A stretch of 64,000 nt of DNA from Prinia subflava (GCF_021018805.1 NW_026961087.1:1-64000); one strand, 5' to 3'. Counted from the first letter of the stretch, positions 1 through 10,557 are shown. Notes: generated by a model from the sequence alone, not told the origin. Numbers and translations: made by a program.

Positions 1-641
1 TTGGTTTCAATGTGTTACTTTCTGGAGTTGATCAAATCACAGTTCTTGTCTGTTGGTTTGTGTTCCAGGAAAGAGAGAAGCTGCTGCAGACAGTTTTTTG
101 CCTTAGCCACTACTGGCTTCTACACTGCAGCGGTTGGTGTCTTTCATGTCCTTAGAAGAAGAACCAAAGCTGTTACTGCCTAATTTGCTTAATTTCCATG
201 AAAGAGCTCTGTAACATAAAGCTTGGCTTTTCCCAGTGAACAGTGATCTCTGCTTTTTGTTTCTATGTCGTGCTTTCTGGAGTTGATCAAAACACAATTC
301 TTGTCTGTTTGGTTGTGTTCCCAGGAAGCAGAGAAGCTGCTGCACACACTTACTTGCCTTTTGCAGTACCGGGTTACACTTTGCACATGGATGTGTTTTC
401 CTTGTCACCACACCAAGAATAAAGGTGGGTTACTTCCTATTTGGCTTGATTTTCATGAAAGAGCCATGGAACAGAAAACTTTCCTTTGACACTCTACCGC
501 TTGATGTTTCTCATGTCAATAGAGCAGAACCAAAGCTGGTATTGCCTAGATGACTAAGTCTCCATGAAAGTGCTCTGTAACATCAAGCTTTGCTTTTCAG
601 CTTGAACACTGAAGTCTGCATTTGGTTTCAATGTGTTACTT

Positions 642-897
642 TCTGGAGTTGATCAAATCACAGTTCTTGTCTGTTTGTTTGTGTTCCCAGGAAAGAGAGA
701 AGCTGCTGCAGACAGTTTTTTGCCTTAGCCACTACTGGCTTCTACACTGCACCAGTTGGTGTCTTTCATGTCCTTAGAAGAAGAACCAAAGCTGTTACTG
801 CCTAATTTGCTTAATTTCCATGAAAGAGCTCTGTAACATAAAGCTTGGCTTTTCCCAGTGAACAGTGATCTCTGCTTTTTGTTTCTATGTCGTGCTT
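642..897. repeat. Monomer half A, 256 bp (representative)
   Basis: Half A runs from one TCTGGAGTTG to the next. Its order of segments is the TTGATCAA-containing opening, a purine-rich GAGAAGCTGCTGC stretch, a CTTTCATGTC/AACCAAAGCTG segment, then TGCCTAATTTGC, CATGAAAGAGCTCTG, AAGCTT and a T-rich tail. Every one of these has a recognisable counterpart in the same order in half B, so the 621-bp monomer is an old dimer. A and B are much more different from each other than copies of A are across the array, which shows that homogenisation acts on the 621-bp unit and not on the halves. Confidence 0.9.
649..656. other. TTGATCAA palindrome of half A (representative)
   Basis: This perfect 8-base palindrome opens half A in nearly every monomer. 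Together with the half B copy it gives alternating 256- and 365-bp spacing across the array. One loss seen is at about 45979, where the first T is C, giving CTGATCAA; a deletion of one A at about 28596 lies just after another copy. No binding protein is implied by the sequence alone. Confidence 0.75.
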
Positions 898-904
898 TCT
901 GGAG

Positions 905-912
905 TTGATCAA
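905..912. other. TTGATCAA palindrome of half B (representative)
   Basis: This is the second copy of the palindrome in each monomer, exactly 256 bases after the first. Its retention in both halves, despite clear divergence elsewhere between A and B, may be chance or may reflect constraint. Confidence 0.7.
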
Positions 913-1039
913 AACACAATTCTTGTCTGTTTGGTTGTGTTCCCAGGAAGCAGAGAAGCTGCTGCACACACTTACTTGCCTTTTGCAGTACCGGGTTACA
1001 CTTTGCACATGGATGTGTTTTCCTTGTCACCACACCAAG

Positions 1040-1045
1040 AATAAA
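1040..1045 (+). other. AATAAA hexamer, one per monomer (representative)
   Basis: A canonical polyadenylation hexamer occurs once per monomer on the + strand (within AAGAATAAAGG), about 100 times in the window. It is followed by GGTGGTTAC. The motif is short and AT-rich, and no gene context supports use as a real poly(A) site, so it is noted only as a recurrent sequence feature. Confidence 0.4.
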
Positions 1046-1050
1046 GGTGG

Positions 1051-1159
1051 TTACTTCCTATTTGGCTTGATTTCCATGAAAGAGCCATGGAACAGAAACC
1101 TTTCCTTTGACACTCTACCGCTTGATGTTTCTCATGTCTATAGAGCAGAACCAAAGCTG
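1051..1159. repeat. Extra 109-bp internal block within half B (representative)
   Basis: This block starts at TTACTTCCTA and runs to just before GTATTGCCTAG. It contains TTTGGCTTGA, CATGAAAGAGCCATGG and CAGAAAC, which match in order the TTTGCTTAA, CATGAAAGAGCTCTG, CATAAAGC series of half A (from 795) and the GACTAAG, CATGAAAGTGCTCTG, CATCAAGC series that follows (from 1160). Its second part, GATGTTTCTCATGTC followed by AGCAGAACCAAAGCTG, resembles the GTGTCTTTCATGTC and AGAACCAAAGCTG of half A. I infer a tandem duplication of one block inside one half before the 621-bp unit spread. Confidence 0.8.
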
Positions 1160-1863
1160 GTATTGCCTAGATGACTAAGTCTCCATGAAAGTGCTCTGGA
1201 ACATCAAGCTTTGCTTTTCAGCTTGAACACTGAAGTCTGCATTTGGTTTCAATGTGTTACTTTCTGGAGTTGATCAAATCACAGTTCTTGTCTGTTGGTT
1301 TGTGTTCCCAGGAAAGAGAGAAGCTGCTGCAGACAGTTTTTTGCCTTAGCCACTACTGGCTTCTACACTGCACCGGTTGGTGTCTTTCATGTCCTTAGAA
1401 GAAGAACCAAAGCTGTTACTGCCTAATTTGCTTAATTTCCATGAAAGAGCTCTGTAACATAAAGCTTTGCTTTTCCCAGTGAACAGTGATCTCTGCTTTT
1501 TGTTTCTATGTCATGCTTTCTGGAGTTGATCAAAACACAATTCTTGTCTGTTTGGTTGTGTTCCCAGGAAGCAGAGAAGCTGCTGCACACACTTACTTGC
1601 CTTTTGCAGTACCGGGTTACACTTTGCACATGGATGTGTTTTCCTTGTCACCACACCAAGAATAAAGGTGGTTACTTCCTATTTGGCTTGATTTTCATGA
1701 AAGAGCCATGGAACAGAAAACTTTCCTTTGACACTCTACCGCTTGATGTTTCTCATGTCAATAGAGCAGAACCAAAGCTGGTATTGCCTAGATGACTAAG
1801 TCTCCATGAAAGTGCTCTGTAACATCAAGCTTTGCTTTTCAGCTTGAACACTGAAGTCTGCAT

Positions 1864-4800
1864 TTGGTTTCAATGTGTTACTTTCTGGAGTTGATCAAAT
1901 CACAGTTCTTGTCTGTTGGTTTGTGTTCCCAGGAAAGAGAGAAGCTGCTGCAGACAGTTTTTTGCCTTAGCCACTACTGGCTTCTACACTGCAGCGGTTG
2001 GTGTCTTTCATGTCCTTAGAAGAAGAACCAAAGCTGTTACTGCCTAATTTGCTTAATTTCCATGAAAGAGCTCTGTAACATAAAGCTTGGCTTTTCCCAG
2101 TGAACAGTGATCTCTGCTTTTTGTTTCTATGTCGTGCTTTCTGGAGTTGATCAAAACACAATTCTTGTCTGTTTGGTTGTGTTCCCAGGAAGCAGAGAAG
2201 CTGCTGCACACACTTACTTGCCTTTTGCAGTACCGGGTTACACTTTGCACATGGATGTGTTTTCCTTGTCACCACACCAAGAATAAAGGTGATTACTTCC
2301 TATTTGGCTTGATTTCCATGAAAGAGCCATGGAACAGAAAACTTTCCTTTGACACTCTACCGCTTGATGTTTCTCATGTCTATAGAGCAGAACCAAAGCT
2401 GGTATTGCCTAGATGACTAAGTTTCCATGAAAGTGCTCTGGAACATCAAGCTTTGCTTTTCAGCTTGAACACTGAAGTCTGCATTTGGTTTCAATGTGTT
2501 ACTTTCTGGAGTTGATCAAATCACAGTTCTTGTCTGTTGGTTTGTGTTCCCAGGAAAGAGAGAAGCTGCTGCAGACAGTTTTTTGCCTTAGCCACTACTG
2601 GCTTCTACACTGCACCGGTTGGTGTCTTTCATGTCCTTAGAAGAAGAACCAAAGCTGTTACTGCCTAATTTGCTTAATTTCCATGAAAGAGCTCTGTAAC
2701 ATAAAGCTTTGCTTTTCCCAGTGAACAGTGATCTCTGCTTTTTGTTTCTATGTCGTGCTTTCTGGAGTTGATCAAAACACAATTCTTGTCTGTTTGGTTG
2801 TGTTCCCAGGAAGCAGAGAAGCTGCTGCACACACTTACTTGCCTTTTGCAGTACCGGGTTACACTTTGCACATGGATGTGTTTTCCTTGTCACCACACCA
2901 AGAATAAAGGTGATTACTTCCTATTTGGCTTGATTTTCATGAAAGAGCCATGGAACAGAAAACTTTCCTTTGACACTCTACCGCTTGATGTTTCTCATGT
3001 CTATAGAGCAGAACCAAAGCTGGTATTGCCTAGATGACTAAGTCTCCATGAAAGTGCTCTGTAACATCAAGCTTTGCTTTTCAGCTTGAACACTGAAGTC
3101 TGCATTTGGTTTCAATGTGTTACTTTCTGGAGTTGATCAAATCACAGTTCTTGTCTGTTGGTTTGTGTTCCCAGGAAAGAGAGAAGCTGCTGCAGACAGT
3201 TTTTTGCCTTAGCCACTACTGGCTTCTACACTGCAGCGGTTGGTGTCTTTCATGTCCTTAGAAGAAGAACCAAAGCTGTTACTGCCTAATTTGCTTAATT
3301 TCCATGAAAGAGCTCTGTAACATAAAGCTTGGCTTTTCCCAGTGAACAGTGATCTCTGCTTTTTGTTTCTATGTCGTGCTTTCTGGAGTTGATCAAAACA
3401 CAATTCTTGTCTGTTTGGTTGTGTTCCCAGGAAGCAGAGAAGCTGCTGCACACACTTACTTGCCTTTTGCAGTACCGGGTTACACTTTGCACATGGATGT
3501 GTTTTCCTTGTCACCACACCAAGAATAAAGGTGATTACTTCCTATTTGGCTTGATTTCCATGAAAGAGCCATGGAACAGAAAACTTTCCTTTGACACTCT
3601 ACCGCTTGATGTTTCTCATGTCTATAGAGCAGAACCAAAGCTGGTATTGCCTAGATGACTAAGTTTCCATGAAAGTGCTCTGGAACATCAAGCTTTGCTT
3701 TTCAGCTTGAACACTGAAGTCTGCATTTGGTTTCAATGTGTTACTTTCTGGAGTTGATCAAATCACAGTTCTTGTCTGTTGGTTTGTGTTCCCAGGAAAG
3801 AGAGAAGCTGCTGCAGACAGTTTTTTGCCTTAGCCACTACTGGCTTCTACACTGCACCGGTTGGTGTCTTTCATGTCCTTAGAAGAAGAACCAAAGCTGT
3901 TACTGCCTAATTTGCTTAATTTCCATGAAAGAGCTCTGTAACATAAAGCTTGGCTTTTCCCAGTGAACAGTGATCTCTGCTTTTTGTTTCTATGTCGTGC
4001 TTTCTGGAGTTGATCAAAACACAATTCTTGTCTGTTTGGTTGTGTTCCCAGGAAGCAGAGAAGCTGCTGCACACACTTACTTGCCTTTTGCAGTACCGGG
4101 TTACACTTTGCACATGGATGTGTTTTCCTTGTCACCACACCAAGAATAAAGGTGATTACTTCCTATTTGGCTTGATTTCCATGAAAGAGCCATGGAACAG
4201 AAAACTTTCCTTTGACACTCTACCGCTTGATGTTTCTCATGTCTATAGAGCAGAACCAAAGCTGGTATTGCCTAGATGACTAAGTTTCCATGAAAGTGCT
4301 CTGGAACATCAAGCTTTGCTTTTCAGCTTGAACACTGAAGTCTGCATTTGGTTTCAATGTGTTACTTTCTGGAGTTGATCAAATCACAGTTCTTGTCTGT
4401 TGGTTTGTGTTCCCAGGAAAGAGAGAAGCTGCTGCAGACAGTTTTTTGCCTTAGCCACTACTGGCTTCTACACTGCACCGGTTGGTGTCTTTCATGTCCT
4501 TAGAAGAAGAACCAAAGCTGTTACTGCCTAATTTGCTTAATTTCCATGAAAGAGCTCTGTAACATAAAGCTTTGCTTTTCCCAGTGAACAGTGATCTCTG
4601 CTTTTTGTTTCTATGTCGTGCTTTCTGGAGTTGATCAAAACACAATTCTTGTCTGTTTGGTTGTGTTCCCAGGAAGCAGAGAAGCTGCTGCACACACTTA
4701 CTTGCCTTTTGCAGTACCGGGTTACACTTTGCACATGGATGTGTTTTCCTTGTCACCACACCAAGAATAAAGGTGATTACTTCCTATTTGGCTTGATTTT

Positions 4801-6210
4801 CATGAAAGAGCCATGGAACAGAAAACTTTCCTTTGACACTCTACCGCTTGATGTTTCTCATGTCTATAGAGCAGAACCAAAGCTGGTATTGCCTAGATGA
4901 CTAAGTCTCCATGAAAGTGCTCTGTAACATCAAGCTTTGCTTTTCAGCTTGAACACTGAAGTCTGCATTTGGTTTCAATGTGTTACTTTCTGGAGTTGAT
5001 CAAATCACAGTTCTTGTCTGTTGGTTTGTGTTCCCAGGAAAGAGAGAAGCTGCTGCAGACAGTTTTTTGCCTTAGCCACTACTGGCTTCTACACTGCAGC
5101 GGTTGGTGTCTTTCATGTCCTTAGAAGAAGAACCAAAGCTGTTACTGCCTAATTTGCTTAATTTCCATGAAAGAGCTCTGTAACATAAAGCTTGGCTTTT
5201 CCCAGTGAACAGTGATCTCTGCTTTTTGTTTCTATGTCGTGCTTTCTGGAGTTGATCAAAACACAATTCTTGTCTGTTTGGTTGTGTTCCCAGGAAGCAG
5301 AGAAGCTGCTGCACACACTTACTTGCCTTTTGCAGTACCGGGTTACACTTTGCACATGGATGTGTTTTCCTTGTCACCACACCAAGAATAAAGGTGATTA
5401 CTTCCTATTTGGCTTGATTTCCATGAAAGAGCCATGGAACAGAAAACTTTCCTTTGACACTCTACCGCTTGATGTTTCTCATGTCTATAGAGCAGAACCA
5501 AAGCTGGTATTGCCTAGATGACTAAGTTTCCATGAAAGTGCTCTGGAACATCAAGCTTTGCTTTTCAGCTTGAACACTGAAGTCTGCATTTGGTTTCAAT
5601 GTGTTACTTTCTGGAGTTGATCAAATCACAGTTCTTGTCTGTTGGTTTGTGTTCCCAGGAAAGAGAGAAGCTGCTGCAGACAGTTTTTTGCCTTAGCCAC
5701 TACTGGCTTCTACACTGCACCGGTTGGTGTCTTTCATGTCCTTAGAAGAAGAACCAAAGCTGTTACTGCCTAATTTGCTTAATTTCCATGAAAGAGCTCT
5801 GTAACATAAAGCTTGGCTTTTCCCAGTGAACAGTGATCTCTGCTTTTTGTTTCTATGTCGTGCTTTCTGGAGTTGATCAAAACACAATTCTTGTCTGTTT
5901 GGTTGTGTTCCCAGGAAGCAGAGAAGCTGCTGCACACACTTACTTGCCTTTTGCAGTACCGGGTTACCCTTTGCACATGGATGTGTTTTCCTTGTCACCA
6001 CACCAAGAATAAAGGTGGTTACTTCCTATTTGGCTTGATTTCCATGAAAGAGCCATGGAACAGAAACCTTTCCTTTGACACTCTACCGCTTGATGTTTCT
6101 CATGTCTATAGAGCAGAACCAAAGCTGGTATTGCCTAGATGACTAAGTCTCCATGAAAGTGCTCTGGAACATCAAGCTTTGCTTTTCAGCTTGAACACTG
6201 AAGTCTGCAT
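1864..6210. repeat. Seven-monomer HOR variant D-E-D-D-E-D-G
   Basis: This 4,347-bp block has the same length as the standard seven-monomer HOR, but N-L-H is replaced by a second D-E-D. The repeated D-E-D halves start at 1864 and 3727. The final G monomer (5590-6210) carries the unusual base C in GGTTACCCTTTGC at about 5968, a change otherwise seen only in monomer 39. A local duplication of D-E-D through unequal crossover is the simplest reading. Confidence 0.75.
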
Positions 6211-8073
6211 TTGGTTTCAATGTGTTACTTTCTGGAGTTGATCAAATCACAGTTCTTGTCTGTTGGTTTGTGTTCCCAGGAAAGAGAGAAGCTGCTGCAG
6301 ACAGTTTTTTGCCTTAGCCACTACTGGCTTCTACACTGCACCGGTTGGTGTCTTTCATGTCCTTAGAAGAAGAACCAAAGCTGTTACTGCCTAATTTGCT
6401 TAATTTCCATGAAAGAGCTCTGTAACATAAAGCTTGGCTTTTCCCAGTGAACAGTGATCTCTGCTTTTTGTTTCTATGTCGTGCTTTCTGGAGTTGATCA
6501 AAACACAATTCTTGTCTGTTTGGTTGTGTTCCCAGGAAGCAGAGAAGCTGCTGCACACACTTACTTGCCTTTTGCAGTACCGGGTTACACTTTGCACATG
6601 GATGTGTTTTCCTTGTCACCACACCAAGAATAAAGGTGGTTACTTCCTATTTGGCTTGATTTTCATGAAAGAGCCATGGAACAGAAAACTTTCCTTTGAC
6701 ACTCTACCGCTTGATGTTTCTCATGTCAATAGAGCAGAACCAAAGCTGGTATTGCCTAGATGACTAAGTCTCCATGAAAGTGCTCTGTAACATCAAGCTT
6801 TGCTTTTCAGCTTGAACACTGAAGTCTGCATTTGGTTTCAATGTGTTACTTTCTGGAGTTGATCAAATCACAGTTCTTGTCTGTTTGTTTGTGTTCCCAG
6901 GAAAGAGAGAAGCTGCTGCAGACAGTTTTTTGCCTTAGCCACTACTGGCTTCTACACTGCACCAGTTGGTGTCTTTCATGTCCTTAGAAGAAGAACCAAA
7001 GCTGTTACTGCCTAATTTGCTTAATTTCCATGAAAGAGCTCTGTAACATAAAGCTTGGCTTTTCCCAGTGAACAGTGATCTCTGCTTTTTGTTTCTATGT
7101 CGTGCTTTCTGGAGTTGATCAAAACACAATTCTTGTCTGTTTGGTTGTGTTCCCAGGAAGCAGAGAAGCTGCTGCACACACTTACTTGCCTTTTGCAGTA
7201 CCGGGTTACACTTTGCACATGGATGTGTTTTCCTTGTCACCACACCAAGAATAAAGGTGATTACTTCCTATTTGGCTTGATTTCCATGAAAGAGCCATGG
7301 AACAGAAAACTTTCCCTTGACACTCTACCGCTTGATGTTTCTCATGTCTATAGAGCAGAACCAAAGCTGGTATTGCCTAGATGACTAAGTTTCCATGAAA
7401 GTGCTCTGTAACATCAAGCTTTGCTTTTCAGCTTGAACACTGAAGTCTGCATTTGGTTTCAATGTGTTACTTTCTGGAGTTGATCAAATCACAGTTCTTG
7501 TCTGTTTGTTTGTGTTCCCAGGAAAGAGAGAAGCTGCTGCAGACAGTTTTTTGCCTTAGCCACTACTGGCTTCTACACTGCAGCGGTTGGTGTCTTTCAT
7601 GTCCTTAGAAGAAGAACCAAAGCTGTTACTGCCTAATTTGCTTAATTTCCATGAAAGAGCTCTGTAACATAAAGCTTTGCTTTTCCCAGTGAACAGTGAT
7701 CTCTGCTTTTTGTTTCTATGTCGTGCTTTCTGGAGTTGATCAAAACACAATTCTTGTCTGTTTGGTTGTGTTCCCAGGAAGCAGAGAAGCTGCTGCACAC
7801 ACTTACTTGCCTTTTGCAGTACCGGGTTACACTTTGCACATGGATGTGTTTTCCTTGTCACCACACCAAGAATAAAGGTGGTCACTTCCTATTTGGCTTG
7901 ATTTTCATGAAAGAGCCATGGAACAGAAAACTTTCCTTTGACACTCTACCGCTTGATGTTTCTCATGTCTATAGAGCAGATCCAAAGCTGGTATTGCCTA
8001 GATGACTAAGTCTCCATGAAAGTGCTCTGTAACATCAAGCTTTGCTTTTCAGCTTGAACACTGAAGTCTGCAT
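6211..8073. repeat. N-L-H trimer, local repeat copy 1
   Basis: Monomers 11 to 13 form N-L-H. The same three, indistinguishable at the class sites I compared, recur at 8695-10557, 2,484 bp (four monomers) downstream. The monomer between them (8074-8694) is a D/G chimera with 226G and 429A on the left and 478C, 560C and 578G on the right. This gives a local four-monomer periodicity inside the left domain. Confidence 0.75.
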
Positions 8074-8694
8074 TTGGTTTCAATGTGTTACTTTCTGGAG
8101 TTGATCAAATCACAGTTCTTGTCTGTTGGTTTGTGTTCCCAGGAAAGAGAGAAGCTGCTGCAGACAGTTTTTTGCCTTAGCCACTACTGGCTTCTACACT
8201 GCAGCGGTTGGTGTCTTTCATGTCCTTAGAAGAAGAACCAAAGCTGTTACTGCCTAATTTGCTTAATTTCCATGAAAGAGCTCTGTAACATAAAGCTTGG
8301 CTTTTCCCAGTGAACAGTGATCTCTGCTTTTTGTTTCTATGTCGTGCTTTCTGGAGTTGATCAAAACACAATTCTTGTCTGTTTGGTTGTGTTCCCAGGA
8401 AGCAGAGAAGCTGCTGCACACACTTACTTGCCTTTTGCAGTACCGGGTTACACTTTGCACATGGATGTGTTTTCCTTGTCACCACACCAAGAATAAAGGT
8501 GATTACTTCCTATTTGGCTTGATTTCCATGAAAGAGCCATGGAACAGAAACCTTTCCTTTGACACTCTACCGCTTGATGTTTCTCATGTCTATAGAGCAG
8601 AACCAAAGCTGGTATTGCCTAGATGACTAAGTCTCCATGAAAGTGCTCTGGAACATCAAGCTTTGCTTTTCAGCTTGAACACTGAAGTCTGCAT
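8074..8694. repeat. Chimeric monomer D/G (monomer 14)
   Basis: The left part carries class D bases (131G, 226G, 429A) and the right part class G bases (478C, 560C, 578G). The switch lies between offsets 429 and 478. It replaces the D-E-D-G stretch of the standard HOR with a single hybrid monomer, as expected from unequal crossover between a D and a G monomer. Confidence 0.7.
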
Positions 8695-10557
8695 TTGGTT
8701 TCAATGTGTTACTTTCTGGAGTTGATCAAATCACAGTTCTTGTCTGTTGGTTTGTGTTCCCAGGAAAGAGAGAAGCTGCTGCAGACAGTTTTTTGCCTTA
8801 GCCACTACTGGCTTCTACACTGCACCGGTTGGTGTCTTTCATGTCCTTAGAAGAAGAACCAAAGCTGTTACTGCCTAATTTGCTTAATTTCCATGAAAGA
8901 GCTCTGTAACATAAAGCTTGGCTTTTCCCAGTGAACAGTGATCTCTGCTTTTTGTTTCTATGTCGTGCTTTCTGGAGTTGATCAAAACACAATTCTTGTC
9001 TGTTTGGTTGTGTTCCCAGGAAGCAGAGAAGCTGCTGCACACACTTACTTGCCTTTTGCAGTACCGGGTTACACTTTGCACATGGATGTGTTTTCCTTGT
9101 CACCACACCAAGAATAAAGGTGGTTACTTCCTATTTGGCTTGATTTTCATGAAAGAGCCATGGAACAGAAAACTTTCCTTTGACACTCTACCGCTTGATG
9201 TTTCTCATGTCAATAGAGCAGAACCAAAGCTGGTATTGCCTAGATGACTAAGTCTCCATGAAAGTGCTCTGTAACATCAAGCTTTGCTTTTCAGCTTGAA
9301 CACTGAAGTCTGCATTTGGTTTCAATGTGTTACTTTCTGGAGTTGATCAAATCACAGTTCTTGTCTGTTTGTTTGTGTTCCCAGGAAAGAGAGAAGCTGC
9401 TGCAGACAGTTTTTTGCCTTAGCCACTACTGGCTTCTACACTGCACCAGTTGGTGTCTTTCATGTCCTTAGAAGAAGAACCAAAGCTGTTACTGCCTAAT
9501 TTGCTTAATTTCCATGAAAGAGCTCTGTAACATAAAGCTTGGCTTTTCCCAGTGAACAGTGATCTCTGCTTTTTGTTTCTATGTCGTGCTTTCTGGAGTT
9601 GATCAAAACACAATTCTTGTCTGTTTGGTTGTGTTCCCAGGAAGCAGAGAAGCTGCTGCACACACTTACTTGCCTTTTGCAGTACCGGGTTACACTTTGC
9701 ACATGGATGTGTTTTCCTTGTCACCACACCAAGAATAAAGGTGATTACTTCCTATTTGGCTTGATTTCCATGAAAGAGCCATGGAACAGAAAACTTTCCC
9801 TTGACACTCTACCGCTTGATGTTTCTCATGTCTATAGAGCAGAACCAAAGCTGGTATTGCCTAGATGACTAAGTTTCCATGAAAGTGCTCTGTAACATCA
9901 AGCTTTGCTTTTCAGCTTGAACACTGAAGTCTGCATTTGGTTTCAATGTGTTACTTTCTGGAGTTGATCAAATCACAGTTCTTGTCTGTTTGTTTGTGTT
10001 CCCAGGAAAGAGAGAAGCTGCTGCAGACAGTTTTTTGCCTTAGCCACTACTGGCTTCTACACTGCAGCGGTTGGTGTCTTTCATGTCCTTAGAAGAAGAA
10101 CCAAAGCTGTTACTGCCTAATTTGCTTAATTTCCATGAAAGAGCTCTGTAACATAAAGCTTTGCTTTTCCCAGTGAACAGTGATCTCTGCTTTTTGTTTC
10201 TATGTCGTGCTTTCTGGAGTTGATCAAAACACAATTCTTGTCTGTTTGGTTGTGTTCCCAGGAAGCAGAGAAGCTGCTGCACACACTTACTTGCCTTTTG
10301 CAGTACCGGGTTACACTTTGCACATGGATGTGTTTTCCTTGTCACCACACCAAGAATAAAGGTGGTCACTTCCTATTTGGCTTGATTTTCATGAAAGAGC
10401 CATGGAACAGAAAACTTTCCTTTGACACTCTACCGCTTGATGTTTCTCATGTCTATAGAGCAGATCCAAAGCTGGTATTGCCTAGATGACTAAGTCTCCA
10501 TGAAAGTGCTCTGTAACATCAAGCTTTGCTTTTCAGCTTGAACACTGAAGTCTGCAT
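8695..10557. repeat. N-L-H trimer, local repeat copy 2
   Basis: Monomers 15 to 17 are the second copy of the N-L-H trimer described at 6211-8073. It carries the same L-class 485C, 560T and 578T and the same H-class 431C and 529T. It is followed directly by another N monomer, so the D-E-D-G part of the HOR is missing here. Confidence 0.75.

Larger units (their letters stand above)
622..1242. repeat. Reference 621-bp monomer (monomer 2)
   Basis: This copy serves as a coordinate frame for the array; subtract 621 from a base number here to get the monomer offset. Recurrent variant sites are offsets 55 (G/T), 116 (G/A), 131 (C/G), 133 (G/A), 192 (A/C), 208 (C/T), 226 (G/T), 268 (G/C), 271 (G/A), 354 (C/T), 427 (T/G), 429 (G/A), 431 (T/C), 450 (T/G), 453 (C/T), 478 (C/A), 485 (T/C), 518 (T/A), 529 (A/T), 560 (C/T), 569 (A/T), 578 (G/T) and 592 (G/T). 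This copy is itself a chimera: its left part has class L bases (55T, 133A, 226G) and its right part class G bases (429G, 453C, 478C, 578G). The boundary used is arbitrary, since a tandem array has no intrinsic start. Confidence 0.95.
898..1262. repeat. Monomer half B, 365 bp (representative)
   Basis: Half B begins with the second TCTGGAGTTGATCAAA and contains the same opening, purine-rich and GAGAAGCTGCTGC segments as half A. It then has two successive copies of the CATGAAAG-containing block where A has one. The block anchors (TTACTGCC in A, TTACTTCC then GTATTGCC in B) lie at 795, 1051 and 1160, and the next A anchor is at 1416. The spacings are therefore 256, 109 and 256. The 109-bp excess of B over A is explained by one additional internal block. 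Confidence 0.9.
1..1863. repeat. Three-monomer block N, L/G chimera, N (copy 1)
   Basis: Monomers 1 to 3 match monomers 18 to 20 (10558-12420) at all the class sites I compared, including the L/G chimera in the middle and the 271A base in the third monomer. This implies copying of a segment of at least 1.9 kb over 10,557 bp (17 monomers). Monomer 1 carries two single-base indels: a missing C at about 65 (GTTCCAGG) and an additional G at about 427 (GGTGGGTTAC). Because they cancel, the monomer is still 621 bp long. Confidence 0.75.

Noticed and set aside
681..700. Exon boundary (TGTGTTCCCAG followed by GAA) suggesting a gene-derived repeat
   Set aside because: It resembles a 3' splice site, but no open exon follows and no matching donor or protein similarity is recognisable. 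It is a common short motif.
725..1033. Recurrent 102-codon - strand ORF beginning MVTRKTHPC, in some copies 94, 104, 109 or 126 codons
   Set aside because: It overlaps the + strand ORF in the opposite direction. It is interrupted by single substitutions such as 271A (a stop in monomers 3, 20 and 34), and its length varies with neutral changes. This is an ORF by chance in a repeat.
887..1174. Recurrent 95-codon + strand ORF beginning MSCFLELIK in most monomers
   Set aside because: It recurs because the monomers are nearly identical and 621 is divisible by three. Variants change residues freely, lose the start (268C monomers) or break the frame, and no domain, signal peptide or coding bias is visible.
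622..1242. CENP-B box
   Set aside because: I looked for the TTCG and CGGGA core pattern. The only CGGG, in GTACCGGGTT, lacks the required TTCG partner, so no CENP-B box is supported.
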